Notes under the pieces: generated by a model
What the model saw: the letters and a program-made list of their open reading frames with translations, nothing else
The model's database searches: none
Told to the model about the DNA's origin: nothing
Position numbers and translations under genes: made by a program
From: Candidatus Cloacimonadota bacterium
GTDB lineage: Bacteria; Cloacimonadota; Cloacimonadia; JGIOTU-2
DNA: 6,822 bases
Direction: 5' to 3'
Assembly: GCA_014384665.1 (NCBI GenBank)
Contig: JACNFI010000036.1
Location: 1 to 6,822 of the forward strand
Shown: in pieces, positions 1-6,822 of the stretch
Layout of the letters: each line of letters begins with the position of its first letter
Numbering within the stretch: position 1 is the stretch's first letter

Positions 1-40
1 ATATTTTTTTTGACATGAGCCACAATTACTTTATTCATAA

Positions 41-2893
41 TTAAAATCCAGTAACTTGATAGAAGTACTTGGTACCAGCTGCACCGCCAGTGTCAGTATA
101 TGTTGTTGCGCCGCCGGTAGTACCTACTAATTCAGTAAATCCAGTATAAGGATCGGATGAACGATATACTTTGTAGTCAGTTGCATCAGATACAGCAGCC
201 CAGGTAAGGACAACATCATTTCCAGAAATTGCAATATTAACAACAGGTGGGAATATCCATTCTATAGTCGTGCCAATAGTATTGACGAAACGAGCGCCAG
301 AAGAGTGATACCACGGATCTGTGGGTCCATCTCCATATACAGTGTTAATAACATATGGCTGCGTAACATATTGTCTAATCATATCGTCAAATACTGGGTA
401 GTAATTAGCATTAACAGGATCTGTATACCAATCACCGCTGATCATTACAAAGAAGTCAGAAGTTATAGTTTGAGGAGTTGTAAGAGTAAATGTAACCCAC
501 TCATTAGAGCCGCCTACTCCACCGGTATAAGCAAAGCTTTCAGTATAGATAAGATTACCAGGTGTTACATCATCTATAGCTTCAAATATTTCAATTGTTT
601 CTGTATCTGTAGCATAATCAGTACCCATATTCAACAGCAATACATTGACTGCATTAATAACATACGCAGAACCTTTTGTGGAGAATATACCATCAGCATA
701 TGGAGTAAAATAGGAACCACAATAAGAGGAAGTATAGTATGTTCCAGTCCAGACTCTTGAGTTATATCCAAGTTCATATTGTCCTGCAGGTAAAACTTCT
801 ATATTAATAAAAGTTGTATCATTTGAAGGATCCTCATCAAAGCCGACTTCTGTCCAGCCCTTGAAACTATGGGTTCCAGCAACTAAATTAAATGTAGGTA
901 CTTTAGTAAGATATTCCAAGTTATATTCATTTGTTGCAATAGGAGCAGTACTATTTTTATAATAGTCAAAAGTAGTTGCACCAAGACCTTCAACATCTAT
1001 TCTCAAATTTGGACCCTCAGTAGTTAGACCAAAGTTGCCATAAACAATACCTGGTTCAACATTAACACCGACTGTTTGAGGATAAGGAATTACATTACAC
1101 ATAGCGCCGCAATCATGGTCTGGAAGGTTATAACCAAAAATAGTTGGATCATCAAACCAGAAACCATCACCATCTGCCTTTGCGAGTGTGTCTGCATCTA
1201 GTTTAACACGAATTTCCAATACAATTTCATCTCCTGCATATGTAGTAATATCAAATCTATTACTTTCAGTCCATGAAGCTGTTACATCGTTATGCTCTAA
1301 TTCTTCTAATGGAATAATTGGAGGATCAGGTAAAAGATTTGTTTCATTATAATCTGAGAATACAATAGAACTATTAACAGTAACGTCAACATTATCCACC
1401 CAGTAACCATCAGCAACAGTATATGGGTCAGACGCAAGTGCAAAACGAATATGTACAGTTTCACCAAAATAATCACTCATATCAAATGTCGCATTAAACC
1501 AATCACCAACATCAGCAACATTTGCACCACCCCAGCCCGGATAGCTAAGTGTATCTGCAGGATTATTAGTATTCCAATATCCAGCATAAGCTATAGAAAC
1601 ATTATAGGGGTGAAGTGGGTCTTCAAGGAATCCATATGTTGCCCAATTATCTGTTGAGATCTGTACATTCGCAACATCCCATCCATCATAAGGTGGGTCT
1701 TCTCCACCTGGTTCTTCCGTGTCATAGTCAATTACACATGTTAGCTCTGCTGAAGTAGCACCTGTTAAATCAATTTCTGGGGTGTATAGATAATAGATTG
1801 CGTTAGTTCCATATTCATGGAGAATTTCACTACCTGCATACCATGAGTCTGCACGAACATACGCATTATAGGTAGATGAATGCCAAGAAACTGCATCTGC
1901 AGTTTTTCCAATGGAGAAAGCCCAATAATCATGCTCTGGATAGTAACCATCAACAAGGTCACTATTGTACCAATAGCTTAATAATAGACGACCATACCCG
2001 TCAGGACATGTAAATGGTGGTGAAGTCAATAAATTATTTCCTGCATTTGCTGGGTCGTCATCGATCCACTGAGAATGTGTGGGGCTATGGGAAGAACTTG
2101 TTACGGTCTGCCATGTATTTACAAAAGATGGAGTCCAAGGATCTGGTGTTACACCAATAACTGCATCTATGTTCCATTCATAGTCTGTACCAAAATCATC
2201 AATCATATAGGACCATGCTTTAGAACTTGGAAGTACTTCAAGAGAACGATTTGCACCACCTGTGCCATTATCAGAGATGATAGAAAGGGTATCTCCGGGA
2301 GCTACAGAATAGGTTATAAAGAAATCTTCAGTAGTAGTTACATTAATTCCCAGAGATGTTAAATCTATATAGTTCCAAGAAGTTAGATTTGCAGTTACAG
2401 TGACAGAGCCGAGTTCTGTGCCTGGATATCCAGTTCCATCAGTTAAATCATCTGCATAAACATGTACAGTTGCTTGAGGGGCAGTGCTACCAAAATACCA
2501 ATAGAACCATGCTCCATCTAAGGTGCCGGCACGACGAGCAGTAAATCGGACACCATATTCAACAGCTTCATCAGGAATCATCCAATAATAATTTGCACCA
2601 GCATAATACGAAATGAGATCTTCATCTTCAAAGTTATCTTGCCATAACAGGTATTCGGACTGGTCAGGTGCTGGTGGATCTCTATAGACTTTTCCCTCAG
2701 GAATAATTCTATGTATTTTCTCACCTACTTCCTTCTCAACTGCTTTCTCTAATACAGGATGATAGGAAGCTTGACTGACCGGTTCAATTCTAATGCTTTC
2801 TGCAGGTAATACATCACTTTTCTTCTCAGCCCAACTTAGAGAAACAGAGAATACAAGCAACAAAACCATTATCAAACAAATTTTAGTTTTCAT
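41..2893 (-). CDS. Secreted multidomain beta-sandwich protein with C-terminal Fn3 module, 950 residues
   Basis: This is a complete gene ending in TAA. The ATG is supported by an AAGAGGT ribosome binding site 7 bases upstream and by a classic signal peptide: MKTK, a hydrophobic core (residues 5-20), then 'SWA' with likely cleavage after residue 22. A charged linker (23-80) follows. Modules: a jelly-roll unit (about 81-250, 'YGVRFTA', 'PGTEL', 'TEDFFITYS'); a choice-of-anchor J/MAM-like unit (about 255-345); a second, resembling the immune-inhibitor-A MAM type (350-507, 'TPEIDL', 'VQISTDNW', 'GYWVDNVDV'); a weaker related unit (about 510-590, 'GFWFDDPTIFG'); a CARDB-like unit (about 605-702, 'AGTHSFKGW', 'DEDPSNDTTF'); a second copy of the first jelly-roll type (705-876); and Fn3 (881-950, 'YKVYRSSDPY'), where the protein ends. 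Only five cysteines remain after signal removal, including a CxxxC pair at 595/599. No catalytic residues, sorting domain or membrane anchor are seen. Likely an extracellular or surface binding or structural protein; substrate unknown. Confidence 0.95.
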   Translation of the reverse strand: MKTKICLIMVLLLVFSVSLSWAEKKSDVLPAESIRIEPVSQASYHPVLEKAVEKEVGEKIHRIIPEGKVYRDPPAPDQSEYLLWQDNFEDEDLISYYAGANYYWMIPDEAVEYGVRFTARRAGTLDGAWFYWYFGSTAPQATVHVYADDLTDGTGYPGTELGSVTVTANLTSWNYIDLTSLGINVTTTEDFFITYSVAPGDTLSIISDNGTGGANRSLEVLPSSKAWSYMIDDFGTDYEWNIDAVIGVTPDPWTPSFVNTWQTVTSSSHSPTHSQWIDDDPANAGNNLLTSPPFTCPDGYGRLLLSYWYNSDLVDGYYPEHDYWAFSIGKTADAVSWHSSTYNAYVRADSWYAGSEILHEYGTNAIYYLYTPEIDLTGATSAELTCVIDYDTEEPGGEDPPYDGWDVANVQISTDNWATYGFLEDPLHPYNVSIAYAGYWNTNNPADTLSYPGWGGANVADVGDWFNATFDMSDYFGETVHIRFALASDPYTVADGYWVDNVDVTVNSSIVFSDYNETNLLPDPPIIPLEELEHNDVTASWTESNRFDITTYAGDEIVLEIRVKLDADTLAKADGDGFWFDDPTIFGYNLPDHDCGAMCNVIPYPQTVGVNVEPGIVYGNFGLTTEGPNLRIDVEGLGATTFDYYKNSTAPIATNEYNLEYLTKVPTFNLVAGTHSFKGWTEVGFDEDPSNDTTFINIEVLPAGQYELGYNSRVWTGTYYTSSYCGSYFTPYADGIFSTKGSAYVINAVNVLLLNMGTDYATDTETIEIFEAIDDVTPGNLIYTESFAYTGGVGGSNEWVTFTLTTPQTITSDFFVMISGDWYTDPVNANYYPVFDDMIRQYVTQPYVINTVYGDGPTDPWYHSSGARFVNTIGTTIEWIFPPVVNIAISGNDVVLTWAAVSDATDYKVYRSSDPYTGFTELVGTTGGATTYTDTGGAAGTKYFYQVTGF

Positions 2894-2900
2894 ATTGTTT

Positions 2901-2907
2901 ACCTCTT
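2901..2907 (-). promoter_or_regulatory. Ribosome binding site of the 950-residue protein gene
   Basis: The minus strand reads AAGAGGT, one mismatch from AGGAGGT, with 7 bases (AAACAAT) before the ATG. It fixes the start codon, in agreement with the signal peptide that follows. Such a good Shine-Dalgarno sequence argues mildly against Bacteroidota, where these are usually weak. Confidence 0.8.
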
Positions 2908-2935
2908 ATTTGTTTTGTGTTAACATTTTTAAATT

Positions 2936-2967
2936 TATCAAACAATGAATTGATCATAAGTTTGATA
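2936..2967 (-). promoter_or_regulatory. Possible leader stem-loop before the 950-residue protein gene
   Basis: An 8-bp inverted repeat (TATCAAAC at 2936-2943, GTTTGATA at 2960-2967) encloses 16 bases. It would lie in the untranslated leader if transcription starts at the candidate promoter. The stem is AT-rich and weak, so it is a symmetry worth noting rather than a demonstrated regulator. Confidence 0.25.
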
Positions 2968-2993
2968 TTTCCATATTATTAAGGTGACATCTC

Positions 2994-3022
2994 ATTATGC
3001 ATAAAATACCTGCATAAGTTAA
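2994..3022 (-). promoter_or_regulatory. Candidate sigma-70-like promoter for the 950-residue protein gene
   Basis: The minus strand shows TTAACT (3017-3022, four of six matches to TTGACA), a 17-base spacer, and CATAAT (2994-2999, five of six matches to TATAAT). Transcription from here would leave a leader of roughly 95 bases before the ATG. In such AT-rich DNA a match of this quality can occur by chance, and the sigma preference of the organism is unknown. Confidence 0.35.
2995..3017. repeat. Palindrome TTATGCATAA with a second TGCATAA half, overlapping the candidate promoter
   Basis: A perfect 10-bp palindrome (2995-3004) is followed by a direct repeat of its TGCATAA portion at 3011-3017, 13 bases on. 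Both lie across the -10 element and spacer of the candidate promoter. This is where a repressor operator could sit, but the elements are short and AT-rich, so chance is quite possible. Confidence 0.3.
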
Positions 3023-3047
3023 CCTATCTTTGAAATTAACATTTTTC

Positions 3048-3062
3048 GGTAAATAATTTACC
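3048..3062. repeat. Short inverted repeat GGTAAA-TAA-TTTACC
   Basis: Six-base perfect arms flank a three-base centre, upstream of the candidate promoter of the 950-residue protein gene. It could be a protein-binding site, or it could be chance in AT-rich DNA. No family of operators is recognised. Confidence 0.25.
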
Positions 3063-3160
3063 ATCCGAATTTTAAATTTACAGATCATATCGCACCAAAA
3101 ATCATTAATGAATGATGTTTCAGAGCTTATTTTTGATATTAGCATAATTTCATTATTTCA

Positions 3161-3192
3161 GGATTCAGCCCCGAAGAATCGGGGCTGAATCC
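3161..3192 (-). terminator. Strong hairpin after the giant gene, probable transcription terminator
   Basis: A perfect 14-bp inverted repeat (GGATTCAGCCCCGA / TCGGGGCTGAATCC) encloses a 4-base loop. It begins 15 bases past the TAG stop of the upstream gene, the usual place for a terminator. The stem has a GC-rich centre inside an AT-rich spacer. On the minus strand the following bases are TGAAATAATGAAATT, so there is no clean U-run; the plus-strand side has none either. It may be a U-poor terminator or an mRNA 3'-end stabiliser. The hairpin itself is certain, its role is inferred. Confidence 0.75.
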
Positions 3193-3207
3193 ATAAACAT
3201 CACTAAA

Positions 3208-6200
3208 CTATTTCTTAATTTCTTTAGTTCCAAGATTAATTATATGGTTTGATATAGGAACAATATAATTAGAAGATCTTTGTTTGACAATGACCCCGTT
3301 AGTAACTCTATAGAAAGTGTTAGTTGCAGGAAGAATATATGTATAACTACCACCGCTAAGATCTGTTGCTATAGTTGCCCAAGGTCCATAGGCCGATGAT
3401 GATGCATAAACATTATAGTTTCCACCTTCATCAGTCCAGGAAATTGTTACTTGATTCGGGATTGAAGAAGTATCTACACTAATTGCAACATCTGCAGGTA
3501 CAGGGTATGGGTTTGTAGGTCCTTCCACCTGAAGAATATAGTCATTATCACATGGATATCCTGAAAATACTTGAGGGCCGACCCAAACACAATATTGACC
3601 TTCAGGTCCCGGTCTATCCCAACTGAAAGTTGCAAGCTCACCTGGATTAACTACTTGTTGAAGAAAAACAGCTACATTAGTGCAACCCAATACACCCCAA
3701 CCTTCATCAGAAGAAATCAAGAATACATATAAAGGAACGGTTGGTGACCAAACTGTAAAGTTTGCTGTTACGGGACCGTACCAGGTCAAATCGTACCAAT
3801 CAGTATCTCTGGTACCGGCATCCCAAGTACCTGTTAAACCGCACATAACATCTCCACCATAAAGAGGGGTATATGTAGGAGGATCCGGATCATTATTACA
3901 GCCACCATTAGTATTATCACCACAAGGTTCACCTTCCCAAACAGTACAAATAGGTAATACAAAACCTGTACCGGAAAGTGGAACATTATAACTGTCTTTT
4001 GCAGCTCCCCAAACAGTAGATAACACGCCGGTGTTAGCACCCGCTACAGCAGGATCATATTGAACCTCAACTTCAATTGATTCACCAAGGTTTAAGGATG
4101 CTGGTAATGGAGGTGTAATTGATAAAATGGAAAAATCAGGATCTCCGGTAGTAGTAACAGCACCTGCTGCAATTGTTAAAGTACCTTGCCCTATATTTGA
4201 TAGTGTGAAAAGTTGTGTAGCAGGTTGTCCCACGGGAACTGTGCCAAAATCGTAAGGATCCGGATTAACACTAAGTACAGGGTATGGTGGTAATTCGATA
4301 ACATTTATAGTGTAATCTTCAACTTCTCCATAAGTGGTTGCACCACAGGGATTACCGCAATCTGATCCTGAATATTTTATCCTGATACGCATTACTGTAT
4401 TTCCTAATGTTGCTCCGATCGGTACATCAAAGGTATAAGTTCCGTCAGCACCATCATCAACTGTACAAACAACATTTTCACCTACATCATCGAAATCAAA
4501 ATCCTGATTCCAGTCTATCCAGATACCTAAATCATCACTAGAATACGAATTTCCATTGGTAATTGTAATTGGTACGCCAACTGTACCTTGTGTAAGGTCG
4601 GTGCTTAAGGCAGTGTAGTCGGCATAACCGTCACAATCTGTCAAATTATTAATTGTTCCAATTTCTACGCCAGCAATATATTCATCGCATCCACCCGATG
4701 CATCGCAATAACCCGGGGTAACTGAATTTCCATCCAAAAGAATATTTGTTATTGCTCTATCATCCCCGATCGTTAAGAAGGCGGTTTTTGCTCCTAACGT
4801 AGTTGGGCAGAATCTTACATCGACAGTTGCATTAGGAGGTATAGCACATGGTGCAGGATTATTTTGGATTTCAAACGAAGCAGCATCAGTACCTGTAAGA
4901 GTAATACCGCTCACATTGATTGTACCTGGTCCAATGTTTTCCAACGTAAAAGTTTCCCAGGCAGAACAGAATCCATTATTTTGATCACCAAAGTTATAGC
5001 TGTTAGGAGATACGCTGAGAGTTGGAGTAGTTGGGATTTCTTCAACAATAAAATCATCAAAGTGAATATCCATATCAGGTGTATAACCTGTACCTTTTGT
5101 ATAAAAAGCAAACCTCACAGCGCCTGTCCATCCCGATAGAGCAAATAATTCATCATCTCCTGTGTTGGAAGGTGAATTTGTGTTTGTATATATAGTAATT
5201 GCGTCTGCAAGGTCCCAAGTAGCTTTTGTGTTGGAGGTTATTAAGACATAAACTGTATCTTCTGCTGACATAGTTACTGAACCGGTACTATTGTAAGTGG
5301 TAGCTGCCACTTTAAATTTAACTTGTTTATTTCCGGCACCTAAGTCGATTTCAGGTGAAACTAACCAATCATTATCGGTGCCATAAACATTCATTTTAAC
5401 AGCCTTAGAATTACCTGCAGCATTAGCAAAGTATGTGGATTGAAACCATGCACTTGATCCGACACTAGGTGTAGGCACATCGCCTGTTGCTTCATACCAG
5501 CAATAAGGTACATATGTCCCGTTAAAATCTTCAATGAACGGTGTTAAATAGGTTCCACATTCAGTTGTAAATTTCCATTCATCACCAATTACAATCTCTT
5601 TTGCAGTATAATATGTGGTAATCGTCCAATAATAATCATCATTATAATCCCAGTCTGGTCCACCGTATGTATATGTACTTTGATGAGGACACTGAGCATC
5701 ATTTACTATATCTGACAGACCGGGAGCAGTTCCGATATCGATTGTATAACCAAATGCATCTATTACATCATCCCAATCAAATGTTTTTGCAGTAACTGGA
5801 ACACCTAATGCATTATTTGCAGGATCCGGATTTATTGCTTTTCCATCTGAAGTAGTAAATGTACTTGGTCCGGTCCAGGTACTGGTTGCTTTTGCACCGC
5901 AATATGCACGTACTTTCCACGTATATTCTGTATTAATAGATAAACCTATTAAACTATAAGGATTACTGCTTGTTCCTGTTACCGTTGGATTACCTGTAAA
6001 TATATATGGTGTTTCACCCCATTCAATATCCCAGACAGTTACTGGAGGTGTGTTATTCTCTGTCCAGCCCAGATCTGCAGATTTAATTCCAATATTTGTT
6101 GTAGTTAAATCTGAAGGTGCAAGACAGAAAGGTGATTCTTGAATTGTTACATCATCAAAATAGCAATTATTACCCCACTGCGAATGAAATAGAAAGCCAA

Positions 6201-6822
6201 CATAAACAGTACTTTGATTTTGAGCACCTGCAGGAAGATTATATGTTTTATCATACCACCCATTTGTAGCATTATACCTTTGGTAAAAAGTACCATTATT
6301 CCAAGTAGTACCATCAAGAGACCATTGTACTGTAACACCTTCATCTAAATATGAGGAATAGTCAGAACTTTCATACCAGGCAAATAAAACACGAGCTGCA
6401 GTCAACCCTAAAGTTGAAAATTCCGGACTTTCAAGTCTTATTTCTGCACCATTGGAGCAACTATAGGAGTTAAATTTAACCATGTGAGTACCTTCGTCCG
6501 GTGAGCAAGTAGGAGATGTGCCGGAAGTAACATAAGTTAAAGCCGGGTCAGTTCCAGGATCAGCAACAATGGTTTCAGTCCAACAAGCTGGGATAGTTGC
6601 TGCGTTGAAACCCTGTACTATTGGAAGAGTATAGGGAGCACATGGAGTTGTTGCATCATCGGCAACTCCATATGAATATTCACTACCATCATAAGACCAA
6701 GCTTTATAAAAATATTGAGTGTTTGCAGTTAGACTTATATGATCATAATGAAGAGCAGGACCATAACAAAGAACGGTTCCACCACCGATAATTGAATTTC
6801 CGGCACTATAGGTAGTTCCATC
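3208..6822 (-). CDS. Giant multidomain exported beta-protein (GEVED, choice-of-anchor J/D, Fn3 and PPC-like modules), 5' end outside window
   Basis: The reading frame is open from the window edge to a TAG stop, giving 1204 visible residues. The first in-frame ATG (codon at 6483) lies inside a domain, so the true start and any signal peptide are outside the window. Modules, numbered from the window edge: the end of an Fn3 unit (1-60, 'LTANTQYFYKAW'); choice-of-anchor J/MAM-like (about 63-230, ending 'YFDDVTI'); Fn3 (231-325); Fn3/Ig-like (328-421); a second choice-of-anchor J (422-597, with 'DWLVSPEIDL' and 'IHFDDFIVEE'); choice-of-anchor D (600-701); GEVED (705-843, with 'WIDWNQDFDFDD' and 'YGEVEDYTI'); a second choice-of-anchor D (847-955); a pre-peptidase C-terminal-like domain (958-1103, 'EGEPCGDNTNGGC' and 'RDTDWYDLTW'); Fn3 (1107-1176); and a 28-residue lysine-ending tail. 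It has 27 cysteines, which suits an oxidising extracytoplasmic location. No catalytic motif is visible; a protease or other effector domain upstream is possible but unseen. Role inferred: surface or secreted adhesion or binding. The exported beta-module reading is firm; the function is not. Confidence 0.93.
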   Translation of the reverse strand, partial: DGTTYSAGNSIIGGGTVLCYGPALHYDHISLTANTQYFYKAWSYDGSEYSYGVADDATTPCAPYTLPIVQGFNAATIPACWTETIVADPGTDPALTYVTSGTSPTCSPDEGTHMVKFNSYSCSNGAEIRLESPEFSTLGLTAARVLFAWYESSDYSSYLDEGVTVQWSLDGTTWNNGTFYQRYNATNGWYDKTYNLPAGAQNQSTVYVGFLFHSQWGNNCYFDDVTIQESPFCLAPSDLTTTNIGIKSADLGWTENNTPPVTVWDIEWGETPYIFTGNPTVTGTSSNPYSLIGLSINTEYTWKVRAYCGAKATSTWTGPSTFTTSDGKAINPDPANNALGVPVTAKTFDWDDVIDAFGYTIDIGTAPGLSDIVNDAQCPHQSTYTYGGPDWDYNDDYYWTITTYYTAKEIVIGDEWKFTTECGTYLTPFIEDFNGTYVPYCWYEATGDVPTPSVGSSAWFQSTYFANAAGNSKAVKMNVYGTDNDWLVSPEIDLGAGNKQVKFKVAATTYNSTGSVTMSAEDTVYVLITSNTKATWDLADAITIYTNTNSPSNTGDDELFALSGWTGAVRFAFYTKGTGYTPDMDIHFDDFIVEEIPTTPTLSVSPNSYNFGDQNNGFCSAWETFTLENIGPGTINVSGITLTGTDAASFEIQNNPAPCAIPPNATVDVRFCPTTLGAKTAFLTIGDDRAITNILLDGNSVTPGYCDASGGCDEYIAGVEIGTINNLTDCDGYADYTALSTDLTQGTVGVPITITNGNSYSSDDLGIWIDWNQDFDFDDVGENVVCTVDDGADGTYTFDVPIGATLGNTVMRIRIKYSGSDCGNPCGATTYGEVEDYTINVIELPPYPVLSVNPDPYDFGTVPVGQPATQLFTLSNIGQGTLTIAAGAVTTTGDPDFSILSITPPLPASLNLGESIEVEVQYDPAVAGANTGVLSTVWGAAKDSYNVPLSGTGFVLPICTVWEGEPCGDNTNGGCNNDPDPPTYTPLYGGDVMCGLTGTWDAGTRDTDWYDLTWYGPVTANFTVWSPTVPLYVFLISSDEGWGVLGCTNVAVFLQQVVNPGELATFSWDRPGPEGQYCVWVGPQVFSGYPCDNDYILQVEGPTNPYPVPADVAISVDTSSIPNQVTISWTDEGGNYNVYASSSAYGPWATIATDLSGGSYTYILPATNTFYRVTNGVIVKQRSSNYIVPISNHIINLGTKEIKK
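3958..5025 (-). other. Pair of choice-of-anchor D (ASH/HYDIN-like) modules flanking the GEVED domain
   Basis: Copy 1 (5025-4720) begins 'LSVSPNSYNFGD' and has 'FTLENIGPGTINV' and 'VDVRFCPTTLGAKTAFL'. Copy 2 (4284-3958) begins 'LSVNPDPYDFGTV' and has 'FTLSNIGQGTLTI' and 'IEVEVQYDPAVAGANTGVL'. The shared order (start strand, N-I-G-x-G-T, then the P-rich closing segment) shows they are related copies with the GEVED domain between them. They are diverged at the protein level and should not recombine easily. Confidence 0.85.
4294..4710 (-). other. GEVED domain within the giant protein
   Basis: Visible residues 705-843 carry the family signature: an N-terminal 'CDEYIAGVEIGTINN' strand, a 'GIWIDWNQDFDFDD' acidic loop followed by 'VGENV', a 'VMRIRIKY' strand, and the closing 'YGEVEDYTINV' that names the family. 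The acidic D-x-N-x-D-x-D loop could bind calcium (inference from its pattern). Such domains occur in large secreted proteins of Bacteroidota and related groups, usually without a known ligand. Confidence 0.9.

Larger units (their letters stand above)
2894..3160. other. Non-coding spacer between the two genes
   Basis: This AT-rich stretch has no credible gene. A 63-codon minus-strand frame (2954-3145) exists, but it has no ribosome binding site and no family-like composition. The spacer holds the promoter-like hexamers, two small symmetric elements, a possible leader stem-loop and the ribosome binding site described separately. I recognise no riboswitch, tRNA or known small RNA in it. Confidence 0.7.

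Noticed and set aside
4..11. Run of eight T on the plus strand at the left edge, considered as a terminator tail
   Set aside because: For the minus-strand gene this is an A-run, not a U-run, and no hairpin accompanies it in either orientation.
305..760. Plus-strand open frame of 151 codons
   Set aside because: It lies entirely antisense to the C-terminal part of the 950-residue secreted protein. Its translation is rich in Ile, Ser and Cys with no domain pattern. The sense frame has clear domain motifs.
2075..2362. Plus-strand open frame of 95 codons
   Set aside because: It is antisense to the N-terminal modules of the secreted protein, with a Cys-rich, low-order translation that resembles no family.
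2954..3145. Minus-strand frame of 63 codons in the intergenic spacer
   Set aside because: It has no ribosome binding site before its ATG, its translation shows no recognisable pattern, and it overlaps the promoter-like and symmetric elements. Chance is the simplest explanation.
4864..5139. Plus-strand open frame of 91 codons
   Set aside because: It is antisense to the choice-of-anchor J/D region of the giant gene and shows no family features.
3208..6822. Possibility that the repeated modules are nucleotide-level tandem repeats
   Set aside because: The paired modules share protein motifs only. I saw no long identical DNA stretches between copies, so recent duplication or phase-variable repeats are not supported.

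Overview
The window looks like AT-rich bacterial chromosome (low GC judged by eye, not counted). It carries two long genes in tandem on the minus strand, separated by about 314 bases. Both encode very large, exported, all-beta proteins made of stacked adhesion-type modules with no visible enzyme domain. The module set is choice-of-anchor J/MAM-like jelly rolls, choice-of-anchor D, GEVED, fibronectin type III, a pre-peptidase C-terminal-like domain and a CARDB-like domain. This set is typical of Bacteroidota and of Cloacimonadota-like lineages. The clear Shine-Dalgarno sequence before the 950-residue gene and the 'YKVYRSSDPY' style of its last Fn3 module make a Cloacimonadota-type organism a reasonable guess, but this is inference. 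No marker gene is present to settle the taxonomy.

Layout, read in the direction of transcription (right to left). Positions 6822 to 3208 hold the 3' part of a giant gene. It is open at the window edge, so its true start lies outside; the first in-frame ATG (6483) lies inside a domain and is not the start. A perfect 14-bp hairpin at 3161-3192 follows its stop codon. The region 3160-2894 is non-coding, with a weak sigma-70-like promoter candidate, two small symmetric elements, a possible leader stem-loop and a good ribosome binding site. Positions 2893 to 41 hold a complete 950-residue secreted protein with a signal peptide. The last 40 bases hold no certain feature.

The two proteins probably act outside the cytoplasm, at the cell surface or in the secreted fraction, as adhesins or structural or binding proteins. 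They share a related C-terminal Fn3 module, and neither has a recognisable type IX secretion C-terminal domain, LPXTG motif or C-terminal membrane anchor. The hairpin and the promoter-like signals between them suggest separate transcription units of similar function rather than one tight operon. I found no RNA gene, CRISPR array, mobile element or plus-strand gene that I would defend.
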